43,103 nucleotides of DNA from Deltaproteobacteria bacterium (GTDB taxonomy: Bacteria > Desulfobacterota > Desulfovibrionia > Desulfovibrionales > Desulfovibrionaceae). The position numbers and the translations under genes are program-made. Each line of letters begins with the position of its first letter. The first letter of the stretch is position 1. Below are positions 35,073 to 42,836 of the stretch, in pieces. A model generated the notes under the pieces. That model did not search any database. It had not been told where the DNA came from and was given only the letters and a program-made list of their open reading frames with translations. The stretch is from NCBI GenBank assembly GCA_031264465.1, contig JAISDX010000148.1:1-43103 (forward strand). The letters are read 5' to 3'.

Positions 35073-36308
35073 TTATACCGTCGCCGCGGCTGCGTAGCGG
35101 TATTCGCCGTTCTCTTCCAACCCGTAGAAACGGGTGTAGGAAAGGCGCCAGATATTGTCCAGGTGCCCCGACACGTCGATCTTGTTCTTGATCAGGTACT
35201 GCCAGAAACCGCTGTTGCCGATGTCGCCTTGGAGCAGCACGCCCTTGACCACCCCATCGCGGATTACCAGCTTTTCGTAGCGGGCGTTGTCTTCGCGGGT
35301 CAGCACCAGATCGTTCCCGGCCGGGGCGAGGTTGCCTACGGACAGAGTTTGCAGGCCGTAGAAGTTGACGGTGTTCTTGAGGGCGTAAGTATCGTCGTAA
35401 ACGGCGCTTTGCCCGCACATGTTCCGGGCCGCCACCTCGCCCTGCTTGACCGCGTTGGGCCAGATGCCGGACAGGCCGGTGACGTCGCCGGCCGCGTAGA
35501 CATCCGGGGCGGAAGTACGCATGCCCTCGTCCACCTTGACGGCGCGCTCGGCCTCGATGCCGCTCTCCCGCACCCAGTCCACGGCCGGGCGCACGCCCGT
35601 GGCCGCGACCACAAAGTCGCAGGGCAGGCGCTCGCCGCTGCCGAGGAGCACCGCCGTGACCTTGCCGGCCGGGTCGGACTCGGTGCCGCTCGCGCCGGCG
35701 CCCAGGCGAAAGGCGCAGCCATGCGCCTCGAACCGGGCCTGGTAGACGGCGGCGGCGTGCTCGTCCAGTTGTTGCGGCAGGACGCTGTCGGCCGTGCCGA
35801 CCACCGTAACCTTTCCGCCCAGCTCGAGCAGCCCGCAGGCGGCGTCCAGCCCGACAAAACCGGCCCCGACCACCACCGCCCGCCGTCCGCCGGAGGCGGC
35901 TTGCGCAATGGCCTTGGCGTCGGCGATATCCCGCAGGCCGAAGACGTTTTTGGCCGTGCGCAGCGCGCCCACCGGCGGAACGGCGCTGACCGCGCCGGTG
36001 GCGATCAGCAGCCGGCCGTAGCTTACCGGCCCGCCGGAGTCGGTATGGACCAGTCCGGCCGCCGCATCAATACGCTTGACGGTGACGCCGCCCAGCCAAG
36101 TCAGGCGCGGGCTCTCGAACAGCCCGTCCGGCGCGAAGTTCAGGCTCTCCAGGCTGCGGCCGCCGCTGATATAGTGGTGGAGCATGCAGCGCGAATGCAC
36201 TTCCCGGTCGGTGGAAATGCAGACAATTTCGTCATCCGGGCGCAAATTACGGATGGTTTTGGCCGCGGCAACGCCGGCGGCGCCCACCCCGATAATCACA
36301 TGTTTCAT
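35073..36308 (-). CDS. FAD/NAD(P)-dependent oxidoreductase of the CO dehydrogenase operon
   Basis: 411 residues. The two dinucleotide-binding motifs are GVGAAGVAAAKTIRNL near the N-terminus (FAD) and VVGAGFVGLDAACGLLELG in the middle (NAD(P)H), with ATGAVSAVPPVG and the FAD-closing VYAAGDVTGL further on. It resembles nitrite-reductase-like/FNOR flavoproteins that accompany CooS and CooF in several anaerobes, where it would pass electrons from CooF to NAD(P)+ or another acceptor. The ATG overlaps the cooF stop by 4 bases (ATGA), so the two are translationally coupled. Acceptor is unknown. Confidence 0.85.
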   Translation of the reverse strand: MKHVIIGVGAAGVAAAKTIRNLRPDDEIVCISTDREVHSRCMLHHYISGGRSLESLNFAPDGLFESPRLTWLGGVTVKRIDAAAGLVHTDSGGPVSYGRLLIATGAVSAVPPVGALRTAKNVFGLRDIADAKAIAQAASGGRRAVVVGAGFVGLDAACGLLELGGKVTVVGTADSVLPQQLDEHAAAVYQARFEAHGCAFRLGAGASGTESDPAGKVTAVLLGSGERLPCDFVVAATGVRPAVDWVRESGIEAERAVKVDEGMRTSAPDVYAAGDVTGLSGIWPNAVKQGEVAARNMCGQSAVYDDTYALKNTVNFYGLQTLSVGNLAPAGNDLVLTREDNARYEKLVIRDGVVKGVLLQGDIGNSGFWQYLIKNKIDVSGHLDNIWRLSYTRFYGLEENGEYRYAAAATV

Positions 36309-36826
36309 TTCACGTCCTCCAAATCCGGCGTGTCGGCCGCCACCTCTTCAATCCACAGCGCCCCGGTCGGGCAGGCCCGCACGCAACTGGGGCCGGCTGC
36401 AAGGCGCACGCAAAAATCGCACTTGACTACCTTGGAACGGGTCAATTGGTCAGGCTTGGGCAGCCCATAGGGGCAGTTCATCACGCACATGAAACAGGCG
36501 GCGCACTTTTCCGGGTCGTAGCGCACCTGGCCGGCGGCCTGGTCGCGCTGGAGCGCGCCGCTCATGCAGGAAGAAACACACTCCGGCCGCGCGCAATGCC
36601 GGCAGAACAGCGGCAGGTAGCCGCCCTTGCCGTCCGCGTGAATGAAATTTCGCGCTTCATTCGTGGGGTCGGTCAGGTCGAGAGTGTAGACGCTCTGCTC
36701 CTCAACCGTAGCTCCGGGGTCAGGCGCGGTTCCGGGGACAGGCGCGGCCCGGTGCGCGTTCATGCAGGCCAGCGAGCAGTTCATGCAGCCGTCGCACTTG
36801 CCGGGATCGATAAAAATCCGCTTCAT
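36305..36826 (-). CDS. cooF: CooF-like 4Fe-4S electron-transfer protein
   Basis: 173 residues. It has four cysteine groups typical of poly-Fe-S ferredoxins: CDGCMNCSLAC at the N-terminus, CRHCARPECVSSC, CAACFMCVMNCPYGLP, and VVKCDFCV plus SCVRACPTGAL near the end. CooF takes electrons from CO dehydrogenase and hands them on. It begins 11 bases after the cooS stop, with a GGAGGGGT ribosome-binding site, and its stop overlaps the flavoprotein start, so cooS, cooF and the flavoprotein form one transcript. Confidence 0.9.
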   Translation of the reverse strand: MKRIFIDPGKCDGCMNCSLACMNAHRAAPVPGTAPDPGATVEEQSVYTLDLTDPTNEARNFIHADGKGGYLPLFCRHCARPECVSSCMSGALQRDQAAGQVRYDPEKCAACFMCVMNCPYGLPKPDQLTRSKVVKCDFCVRLAAGPSCVRACPTGALWIEEVAADTPDLEDVK

Positions 36827-36837
36827 GGTTACCCCTC

Positions 36838-38733
36838 CTATATGCCGAGCGCCGTACGCTTTTCACTGATAATATCCTCCAGGATATCCGCTGTGGCTTT
36901 GGCGTCGGGGTTGATAATCACCTGCCCGCCGGTCAGTTGCTTCATGTCTTCGCACAATACTTTGCAGGCCAGGGGGCTGCCGGTGACAAAGGGCGGCAGG
37001 CCCAGGTGCAGCGGCAAACCGAGCGCCAGGGCGAAGGCGCCGTCGGCCAGGGCCTGCTCTTCCAGCCACTGGGCGGCGGAGAGCACCAGCGGCAACTGCG
37101 GCAGGTCGACGTCAAGCGCTTCGGCCAGTTCGGTGGCGACGATTTCCAGCCGCCCGATGGCCAGGCAGGGGCCGAAGTTCAAAACGGGCGGGATGCCGAG
37201 CTTCTTGCAGACGTCCTTGAGGCCCGGGCCGGCCAGGTCGGCGGCTTCGGGGGTCATCAGGCCGCAGTTTTCAATGCCGCCCGAGGAACAGCCGGCCGTG
37301 AGCACCAGGATGTCGCGCGCGATGAGCTCCTTGGTGAGATCCACGCTGAGCACGTCGTGCCCGCCGGCGGTCAGGTTGGAGCAACCCACCACCCCGGCCA
37401 CGCCTTTGATCTTGCCGGCCACGATCAGATCGATGAGCGGCTGCCAGTTGCCGCCCAGGAATTTCTTGAGCGACACTTCAGACACGCCGGTCAGGGTGTT
37501 GTCGTTGCCGTGCCCGGCGCACAGGCGCAATTTGACTTTGTGGCGGCGCGCCTTGTAGGCCTCGACAACCTCTTCGATAATTTCCGTGGAAAGGCGCTCG
37601 CGGTCCGCAAAACGGAACTCCTTGAGTTCGGCGTTGGCTTTTTTGGCCACCGGGTCGATGCAGATCTGCTTGATCCGGAGCGCATCGCAGATGGGCTCGA
37701 TGCCGGGCAGCGTACAGTTGAATTCGCTGAGCACGGCGTCAATGGCGCCGGTGGCGAGAATGGCTTCGCTGGTGTAGTTGTTGCCGGCGTGGCCGTCAAA
37801 AACCTCGGTGTAGTGGGCGCCGCGCAGTTGCAAATCCTGCCCCACGCAGGTGCAGCCCACCAGCTTGAAGCCCTTGGCGCCGGCCTTGACGGCCAGGGCC
37901 TTGACATCCGGGTCGGTCAGGCGATCTTGCAGGTGCACGAACATGGAGTGCTGGTGCCCGGTAATCATGATGTTGATATAGTCGGGGTCGATAACCCGCA
38001 GGCCCACCGGGGCGAAGCGCAGTTCAGGCTCGCCCAGCAGCACGTCGTTGAGCAGGTTGGTCAGGGTCAGCCCGTAAATGCCGGTGGAAATTCCCAGGCG
38101 CAGGCAGGCGAGCAGCATGTCGACCGGGTCGGAGCTCAGGTTGGTGGAGCACTTGACCACGCCGTGGAACACTTCGCCCTTGGCGCCGCCGGGCAGGATG
38201 CCCAGCTCCCGCCAGCGCTTGTAGCGCATGGGGTAAGCCAACCGCTCGACCAGTTCCATCTTTTCATACTCGGGCTTGTGCAGGTCGGCCAGCACGGCCT
38301 CGGCGACGGCAACGGCTTTTTTGTTAGGGTCGGCGGCGGTAATGCCGAATATTTCGCCCAGCCGGTTCAGCGCGTTCAGGCCCTTGAGCTCGCCGCCATG
38401 CGCACTCAGGGCCAGGGCCGTGTTTTTCAGGTTAAGGGCGGTATTTTCCACAATATGGATATAGCAGCCGGAGCCGGAAGCCACGGCCCGCAAAAAGTTA
38501 CGGGTGACGATGGTGTCGGCGTTGGCGCCGCAGACGCCGCGCGGGGCCTTGGGCGTAATGCGGCAGGGGCCGTTGGCGCACAGGCGGCAGCACACGCCCT
38601 GCAGCCCGAAGCCGCACTTGACGGACTGGCTTTCCATACGGTGGTGGGCGGTTTCCATGGGCAGGTCGGCGATAAAGGCGCCGAGCGGCGCGTCCGCGTT
38701 CCGGCAGGTGGTGCAACTGAATTTCTGATTCAT
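36838..38733 (-). CDS. cooS: Anaerobic carbon monoxide dehydrogenase catalytic subunit
   Basis: 631 residues from ATG 38733; an upstream in-frame ATG at 38754 begins inside the ribosome-binding site (GAGAGGAG), so the shorter start is better. It oxidises CO to CO2 at a Ni-Fe-S centre. D- and B-cluster ligands are present: Cys40, Cys48, and Cys49/52/57/68 (KCGFGLQGVCCRLCANGPC). C-cluster ligands are all there: His260 (TGHQHS), Cys294/296 (GCTCVGQD), Cys340 (FNCTLPG), Cys451 (GCSNL), Cys482 (AGCSSGG), Cys523 (NFGPCLA). So it is a complete monofunctional enzyme. CooF and a flavoprotein follow. No cooC nickel-insertion gene, cooA regulator or energy-converting hydrogenase is seen nearby. Confidence 0.96.
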   Translation of the reverse strand: MNQKFSCTTCRNADAPLGAFIADLPMETAHHRMESQSVKCGFGLQGVCCRLCANGPCRITPKAPRGVCGANADTIVTRNFLRAVASGSGCYIHIVENTALNLKNTALALSAHGGELKGLNALNRLGEIFGITAADPNKKAVAVAEAVLADLHKPEYEKMELVERLAYPMRYKRWRELGILPGGAKGEVFHGVVKCSTNLSSDPVDMLLACLRLGISTGIYGLTLTNLLNDVLLGEPELRFAPVGLRVIDPDYINIMITGHQHSMFVHLQDRLTDPDVKALAVKAGAKGFKLVGCTCVGQDLQLRGAHYTEVFDGHAGNNYTSEAILATGAIDAVLSEFNCTLPGIEPICDALRIKQICIDPVAKKANAELKEFRFADRERLSTEIIEEVVEAYKARRHKVKLRLCAGHGNDNTLTGVSEVSLKKFLGGNWQPLIDLIVAGKIKGVAGVVGCSNLTAGGHDVLSVDLTKELIARDILVLTAGCSSGGIENCGLMTPEAADLAGPGLKDVCKKLGIPPVLNFGPCLAIGRLEIVATELAEALDVDLPQLPLVLSAAQWLEEQALADGAFALALGLPLHLGLPPFVTGSPLACKVLCEDMKQLTGGQVIINPDAKATADILEDIISEKRTALGI

Positions 38734-38769
38734 AAGATTCTTTTCTCCTCTCATCTTATAAATTTAAGT

Positions 38770-38798
38770 ATTATAAATTCAAAGTTTGGCAAAGTCAG
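38770..38798 (-). promoter_or_regulatory. Promoter of the cooS operon
   Basis: On the minus strand CTGACT (complement of 38793-38798) is followed after 17 bases by a perfect TATAAT (complement of 38770-38775). It predicts a start about 30 bases before the cooS ATG. A GAGAGGAG ribosome-binding site lies between. Confidence 0.65.
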
Positions 38799-38815
38799 AT
38801 ATATTTAGTCCAAAC
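38784..38815 (-). promoter_or_regulatory. Inverted repeat overlapping the cooS -35 region (possible Rrf2 operator)
   Basis: GTTTGG (38784-38789) and CCAAAC (38810-38815) form a perfect 6-bp inverted repeat separated by 20 bases. It brackets the -35 element of the cooS promoter, where a repressor would act, and the rrf2 gene is immediately upstream. A second pattern, two AATTTATA copies, lies over and after the -10. Whether the Rrf2 protein binds here is inference. Confidence 0.35.
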
Positions 38816-38821
38816 TCAAAC

Positions 38822-38841
38822 CCGGCCTCTCTCCCGGCCGG
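38822..38841. terminator. Hairpin after rrf2
   Basis: CCGGCC (38822-38827) pairs with GGCCGG (38836-38841). In the minus direction it lies downstream of rrf2 and upstream of the cooS promoter; only a mixed GTTTGAGTTTGG follows, so it is a weak terminator candidate. Confidence 0.4.
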
Positions 38842-38878
38842 ATTTTTCTCTTTTAAAAATTAAAACAGCGCGCCGCCG

Positions 38879-39271
38879 TCAAACCAGGTCGGACAGGCGG
38901 TTTTTCTTGAGTTCGTTCACGAACTGCTCCTGGATGTCGCGCAGCACCCGGCGCACGCAGCAACGTCCGCCCTGGTCGTTCGGGCAGGCGTAACCCTCCC
39001 GCAGACATTCGCTGATGTGCAGCCGGCCCTCCACCGCCTCGTAAATGCTGTAGAGGTTGATGGCGGCAAGGTCCGCGACCAACTCGTAACCGCCCTGCAT
39101 GCCCCGGTAGCCTGTCAGCACCCCGGCGCGCTCCAGCTTTTTCAAAATCTTGTAGGCGTAGGGCTGGGGGATGTGCTCGGCTTCGCAAATCTGACCCACC
39201 GTCAGCCGGCCCTTGCCGGCCAGCGCCCGCACCACCCGGATGGCATAATCGTATTCGCGTGAAATAAACAT
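38879..39271 (-). CDS. Rrf2 family transcriptional regulator
   Basis: 130 residues from ATG 39271, where the family N-terminus MFISREYDYAIRVVRALAG begins. The winged helix includes GQICEAEHIPQPYAYKILKKLERAGVLTGYRGMQGGYEL. The C-terminal half has SECLREGYACPNDQGGRCCVRRVL, with the cysteine spacing that in IscR/NsrR-type proteins holds an Fe-S cluster, so it may sense O2, NO or Fe-S status. It has its own promoter and lies directly upstream of the cooS operon on the same strand, which makes cooS regulation likely, in place of CooA. Effector and target are inferred. Confidence 0.88.
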   Translation of the reverse strand: MFISREYDYAIRVVRALAGKGRLTVGQICEAEHIPQPYAYKILKKLERAGVLTGYRGMQGGYELVADLAAINLYSIYEAVEGRLHISECLREGYACPNDQGGRCCVRRVLRDIQEQFVNELKKNRLSDLV

Positions 39272-39301
39272 GGTTTTTTCCGCATCCTTTGTCTGAATCC
39301 A

Positions 39302-39330
39302 ATCATGCCTTTTTAGACCAATATTGTCAA
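39302..39330 (-). promoter_or_regulatory. Promoter of the rrf2 gene
   Basis: On the minus strand TTGACA (complement of 39325-39330), 17 bases, then CATGAT (complement of 39302-39307), a 4/6 match to the -10. The start codon follows about 30 bases later. Confidence 0.6.
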
Positions 39331-39376
39331 GATTAGAAAACAAAATAGCGGCCGCTTCGCCCAAAAGCTCCTCAAC

Positions 39377-39529
39377 TTGAGGAAACGCAGATTAATGAGG
39401 ATTTTTGTTTCTTGGCAAGGAAGGCGAGTTCCGGGCGGAGCGAATTGTATCAAGACATACATGAGCTTCGCTCGGGAGGAGCCTGACGCGGCCAGGGAGC
39501 AAAAAGACCATTAATCTGCGTTTCCTTAA
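39377..39529. repeat. ~150-bp palindromic, MITE-like element
   Basis: GGAAACGCAGATTAATG (39381-39397) is repeated in perfect inverted form at 39509-39525; with one wobble the arms extend to about 21 bp at their outer ends. Inside, the similarity continues imperfectly: TTTTTG segments pair at 39402-39407 and 39501-39506, GAGCGAA (39438-39444) pairs with TTCGCTC (39467-39473), and GTAT/ATAC close a 6-base loop (39451-39456). The whole block folds into one long hairpin. It sits between the methyltransferase stop and the rrf2 promoter. It has no reading frame of note, which fits a non-autonomous transposon or a structured RNA. No second copy was noticed in this window. Confidence 0.7.
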
Positions 39530-39536
39530 TAAGGCA

Positions 39537-41063
39537 TCAGGCAATGCCCAGGCTTTTCAGTATCGTCTCTCTTTTCTGGTGAAAATCCGCCAGGAATTCT
39601 TCCAGAAAGTGCTTGGCTTCGGCTTCGTTTTCGGCGTTCCGGCCATTTTTCATGATTGCGATGTTGCCGGCTTGCAGAGTGCGCAGCAGGTACGGCGCAA
39701 CCTCGTTGCCGCTGCTGGCCGCGTCCAGGACGAGCTGGTCCATGCGGGACACCGCGACGCCCACTCCGGTGACCGGCGAGGCCAGGCAGCGGAGGTCGTC
39801 GCGCGTGCCGGCCAGGCGGCAGATGGCGGCGTTAAGGGCCCGGGCCGTCGCCCGGCAGCGTTCGGCGGCTTCCGGCGTCTGGCAGGGCAGGATGACGCCG
39901 ACGCCCATGAGGTTGATGCAGACCGACAGCAACTGGGAGTAGTCCAGTTTGCCCCCGAGGCGCTCGCGCAGTTCTTCCAGGCCCTTGGGCGAGTGGCCGT
40001 CCTCGGCCAGCGCCGCGACGGCCGGCCGGTAAATTTCCTCCAGAAAGCTGGCCGTGCCCATGCCCACCTTGAGGGTCATGTCGATGCCGGCCGGTTCGCG
40101 CGTCAGGATGAAGCGCTGGGCGAGCATCCGTTCCCGGTACGCGGCCTCGCCCAGGGGCAACGCGCCGCGTACGTAAATATCCTTGCGGAAGGCGCGGTTC
40201 ACGAAATAGTCATACAACTGCTGGTAGAGGAACGGGTCCGCCACCTTGTTCAGGTACTCCCGCGCCTCGTCCGACATGCCCAGTCCCTTGACGCTCTCGT
40301 GCGGCACGGCCGAGGCGGCGAAGTTCAGCCGCGCGCCGGCGAGCATTTCGGCCACGTCGCTGAAGTACATGATGTCCCAGTTGGCGTTGAAATATTCGTG
40401 GGCCAGGTAGCGCGGCGAAGCGTTCTTCAGGGCCTCGAAGCGGGCGCCCACGTTGCCCGAAGAGTGAAAATAATGCGGCCCCGCCTGAAAAATTCGCTCG
40501 GTGAACTCCAGCGCGCCCTGGATGCGCTCCAGGGAAGAAACGCCTTCGCCCAGGCGGCGGCCGTGCAGCATGAACAGCTTGCGCATGGGCTCAATGGCGG
40601 CCAGGCCCGGGTAGCAGTTGTAGGAAACGTAAAACGCCCCGCCGCGCTTCAGTCGCTTGTTGGCGAACTCCACAATCTGACGCCGGTTGGCGTCGTTGAT
40701 CCAGGACCAGATGCCGTGCAGGGCTATATAGTCGAACTGCGGCAAATCCCGCCGGGAAAAGTCCTCGAAGCTGTCGTCGCACACCGCCAGGTCGCTGCCG
40801 GCGGCGCCGGCCAGCCTGGCGGCGAAAGCGGCCTGCTCGGAGTTGAAATCGGTGCCGGCGAAGGCGCCGGGGGAGGCGGCGGCATGCAGGTTGAGCGACA
40901 GCCCCTGCCCGAAACCCAACTCGCAATAGTTGAACTCTTCCGCCGGGGGCGGGGTCAACTGCTGGATGAGCAGGCAAAACCGAATGATTGCCGGTGAGAG
41001 TTCCTGGTAGTACCCAGGGATATAGGTCACGTCCGTAACATAACCCGATGACCAGTCCGCCAT
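39537..41063 (-). CDS. SAM-dependent methyltransferase with methyltransferase regulatory domain
   Basis: 508 residues from ATG 41063, which has GAGGCGG just upstream; a TTG at 41084 is a poorer start. Residues about 45-170 form a class I methyltransferase (NYCELGFGQGLSLNLHAAA as the SAM-binding loop, FDYIALHGIWSWIN, LKRGGAFYVSYNCYPG). The following region (about residues 205-300) with SPRYLAHEYFNANWDIMYFSDVAEML is characteristic of the methyltransferase regulatory domain. The C-terminal part is less conserved. Such proteins are often found near surface-sugar or flagellar loci; none is here. Substrate unknown. Confidence 0.8.
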   Translation of the reverse strand: MADWSSGYVTDVTYIPGYYQELSPAIIRFCLLIQQLTPPPAEEFNYCELGFGQGLSLNLHAAASPGAFAGTDFNSEQAAFAARLAGAAGSDLAVCDDSFEDFSRRDLPQFDYIALHGIWSWINDANRRQIVEFANKRLKRGGAFYVSYNCYPGLAAIEPMRKLFMLHGRRLGEGVSSLERIQGALEFTERIFQAGPHYFHSSGNVGARFEALKNASPRYLAHEYFNANWDIMYFSDVAEMLAGARLNFAASAVPHESVKGLGMSDEAREYLNKVADPFLYQQLYDYFVNRAFRKDIYVRGALPLGEAAYRERMLAQRFILTREPAGIDMTLKVGMGTASFLEEIYRPAVAALAEDGHSPKGLEELRERLGGKLDYSQLLSVCINLMGVGVILPCQTPEAAERCRATARALNAAICRLAGTRDDLRCLASPVTGVGVAVSRMDQLVLDAASSGNEVAPYLLRTLQAGNIAIMKNGRNAENEAEAKHFLEEFLADFHQKRETILKSLGIA

Positions 41064-41181
41064 ATCCGCCTCGCATGGTAACAAGTTTTCAATTATCCGC
41101 TATAAACTCTCTTGAATGGAGAGGAGAATATAGACAAGCCGCCTTGGACGCAACCCTGTTTTGCAATTCCGGCGCGCTGAT

Positions 41182-41208
41182 AAAGAGGCGGAGCTTGCGC
41201 CCCGCCTC
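41182..41208 (-). terminator. Probable terminator of brnQ
   Basis: GAGGCGG (41185-41191) pairs with CCGCCTC (41202-41208). In the minus direction the stem is followed by TTTAT. It lies 27 bases after the brnQ stop. Confidence 0.6.
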
Positions 41209-41234
41209 GGATCAGCCTTGAAAGCGGTCAAGGG

Positions 41235-42536
41235 TCAGTCGGGCAGACGTTCGCCCTTGGGCTTGATGAAATAGCCCATGATACAGCCGAGCATGGCGAG
41301 GAGGAGCCAGCCAAAACCGTGTTCGGAGAGCGGCAGCACATTGATGACGTTGGCGGCTTCAACGCCGTTCATCCTGGCAACGTCCAGAATGGCGTAAATG
41401 ATGGTGAAACCCGTGCCGATCTTGTAAATGTTGTCGTTCCTGATGCGCTTGGCGAACAAACCGAGAACGGCCATCAACAGGTACGGCGGGAAGATGATCA
41501 GCAGAATCGGCACAGCGAAGGCCAGAATGTTGGCCAGACCGATGTTGGAGACCAGAGCGTAGGAGAAGCACACCAGGGTGACGATCACGTTGTACTTGAG
41601 CTTGCCGTTGGTCAGGCGGGTGAAGTAGGTGGCCGGGGCGCCGGCCAGAGCAGCGCCCGTGCTCAGGCAGGCCAGCAGCACCACGATGCCCAGGAAGACG
41701 GAACCGCCGAAGCCCAGTATGCTCTGGAACAGGGAAACCACCAGGTAGCCGTGCTGCACATTGGTGTCGTACACGGAAGCCGCGGTGGCGCCGACATAGC
41801 AGAGGCCGCCGTAGACGATGAGCATCAGGAAGGCCATCAGGAAGGAAGAGCAGACCACGGCCTTAACCTTTGATTCCGGCGTGGCGTATCCTTTGTTGGC
41901 CAAGTCCTTGGAAACGATGAAACCGAACACGACGGCGGTACAGGCGTCCAGAGTCTGGTAGCCGGAAATCAGACCCATGTACCAGACGTTGGGTTCGCGG
42001 GCCGGAATCATTTCGCCCACCGGATTGGCCATGCCGACGATGATCAGGCCGATCAGGCCAATCACCAGCAGTGGGGTCAGGAATTTGCCGATCATGTCGA
42101 TCATTTTGCTTTCACGCACGCAGAACAGCCAGGCCGCGATGAAGTACAGAGCCGAATAGACGGGCAGGCCATAGGGGGTGTCGCCGATAATCGGGGCTAC
42201 GCCCAACTCGTAGCTGACGGTACAGGTGCGCGGGCCGGCGATGTAGCCCACGCTGAGAATAATGCCGCCGCACATGATGCGGGCGGGCCAGTAGCCAAGA
42301 CGGTAGAAAGTGCTTTCAAAACGGTCGATGGTTCTGGAGGTCAAAAGAGAACAGAAGGCCATGACCGCCAGCCCGATGTCCGCAAAGAAGTAGGCGATAA
42401 AGCCGAGGAACCAGCTATCGCCCGCGATAACGCCGATGTAGGGTGGAAAGATGATGTTGCCCGCTCCGAACAGCATGGCGAACAGGGCCAAACCGACGAT
42501 TACGGAGTCGTACACCACGTTGTGCTGTTTGTTCAT
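41235..42536 (-). CDS. brnQ: Branched-chain amino acid transport carrier BrnQ (LIVCS family)
   Basis: 433 residues with about twelve membrane helices. The N-terminus VYDSVIVGLALFAMLFGAGNIIFPPYIGVIAGDSW is the family signature, followed by GFIAYFFADIGLAVMAF and RTCTVSYELGV. It imports leucine, isoleucine and valine with Na+ or H+. A GCGAGGG sequence precedes the ATG. The gene is flanked by a terminator and by a structured leader of more than 200 bases; such leaders often regulate amino acid genes. Not clearly in an operon with the methyltransferase gene, which is 171 bases further on. Confidence 0.93.
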   Translation of the reverse strand: MNKQHNVVYDSVIVGLALFAMLFGAGNIIFPPYIGVIAGDSWFLGFIAYFFADIGLAVMAFCSLLTSRTIDRFESTFYRLGYWPARIMCGGIILSVGYIAGPRTCTVSYELGVAPIIGDTPYGLPVYSALYFIAAWLFCVRESKMIDMIGKFLTPLLVIGLIGLIIVGMANPVGEMIPAREPNVWYMGLISGYQTLDACTAVVFGFIVSKDLANKGYATPESKVKAVVCSSFLMAFLMLIVYGGLCYVGATAASVYDTNVQHGYLVVSLFQSILGFGGSVFLGIVVLLACLSTGAALAGAPATYFTRLTNGKLKYNVIVTLVCFSYALVSNIGLANILAFAVPILLIIFPPYLLMAVLGLFAKRIRNDNIYKIGTGFTIIYAILDVARMNGVEAANVINVLPLSEHGFGWLLLAMLGCIMGYFIKPKGERLPD

Positions 42537-42673
42537 AAACCCTCGCTTGCGTTAAATGTTCACAGACCTGCGGCGGCGATTACAAAACCGACGCCAAACT
42601 CCGCCGAACCCGCCGTAAAGAGTGTCTGCAGTACTCCTTCCGGTTTCTTCCTGTCGTAAGTTGCAGCCGCTCG

Positions 42674-42715
42674 GGGCCTAAATACCCTGCGGCGGACAAA
42701 AGCCGCTCCAGGCCC
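42674..42715 (-). promoter_or_regulatory. Nested hairpin in the brnQ leader
   Basis: GGGCCT (42674-42679) pairs with AGGCCC (42710-42715), and inside GCGGC (42689-42693) pairs with GCCGC (42702-42706). It lies about 140-180 bases upstream of brnQ, transcribed on the minus strand. No leader peptide rich in Leu, Ile or Val codons and no T-box motif was seen. A regulatory role is inferred. Confidence 0.35.
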
Positions 42716-42730
42716 TATGCCCGGAAAACG

Positions 42731-42774
42731 ACAAAAAGCAGCCTTGGCATAAAGCTGCCAAGGCTGCTTTTTGT
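42731..42774. terminator. 19-bp perfect hairpin, bidirectional terminator-like
   Basis: ACAAAAAGCAGCCTTGGCA (42731-42749) and its exact complement (42756-42774) enclose the 6-base loop TAAAGC. The outer A/T ends give T-runs on both strands, as in bidirectional intrinsic terminators. On the minus strand it lies upstream of brnQ and would stop transcription entering from the right. Confidence 0.75.
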
Positions 42775-42790
42775 AACAGTAATTAGAGTG

Positions 42791-42836
<46 letters not shown>

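Noticed and set aside
36937-38808. 623-codon plus-strand frame opposite cooS
   Set aside because: cooS on the other strand has all metal ligands; the plus-strand translation is biased filler sequence.
39579-40997. Plus-strand frame opposite the methyltransferase gene
   Set aside because: The minus-strand protein has clear methyltransferase motifs; this is its shadow.
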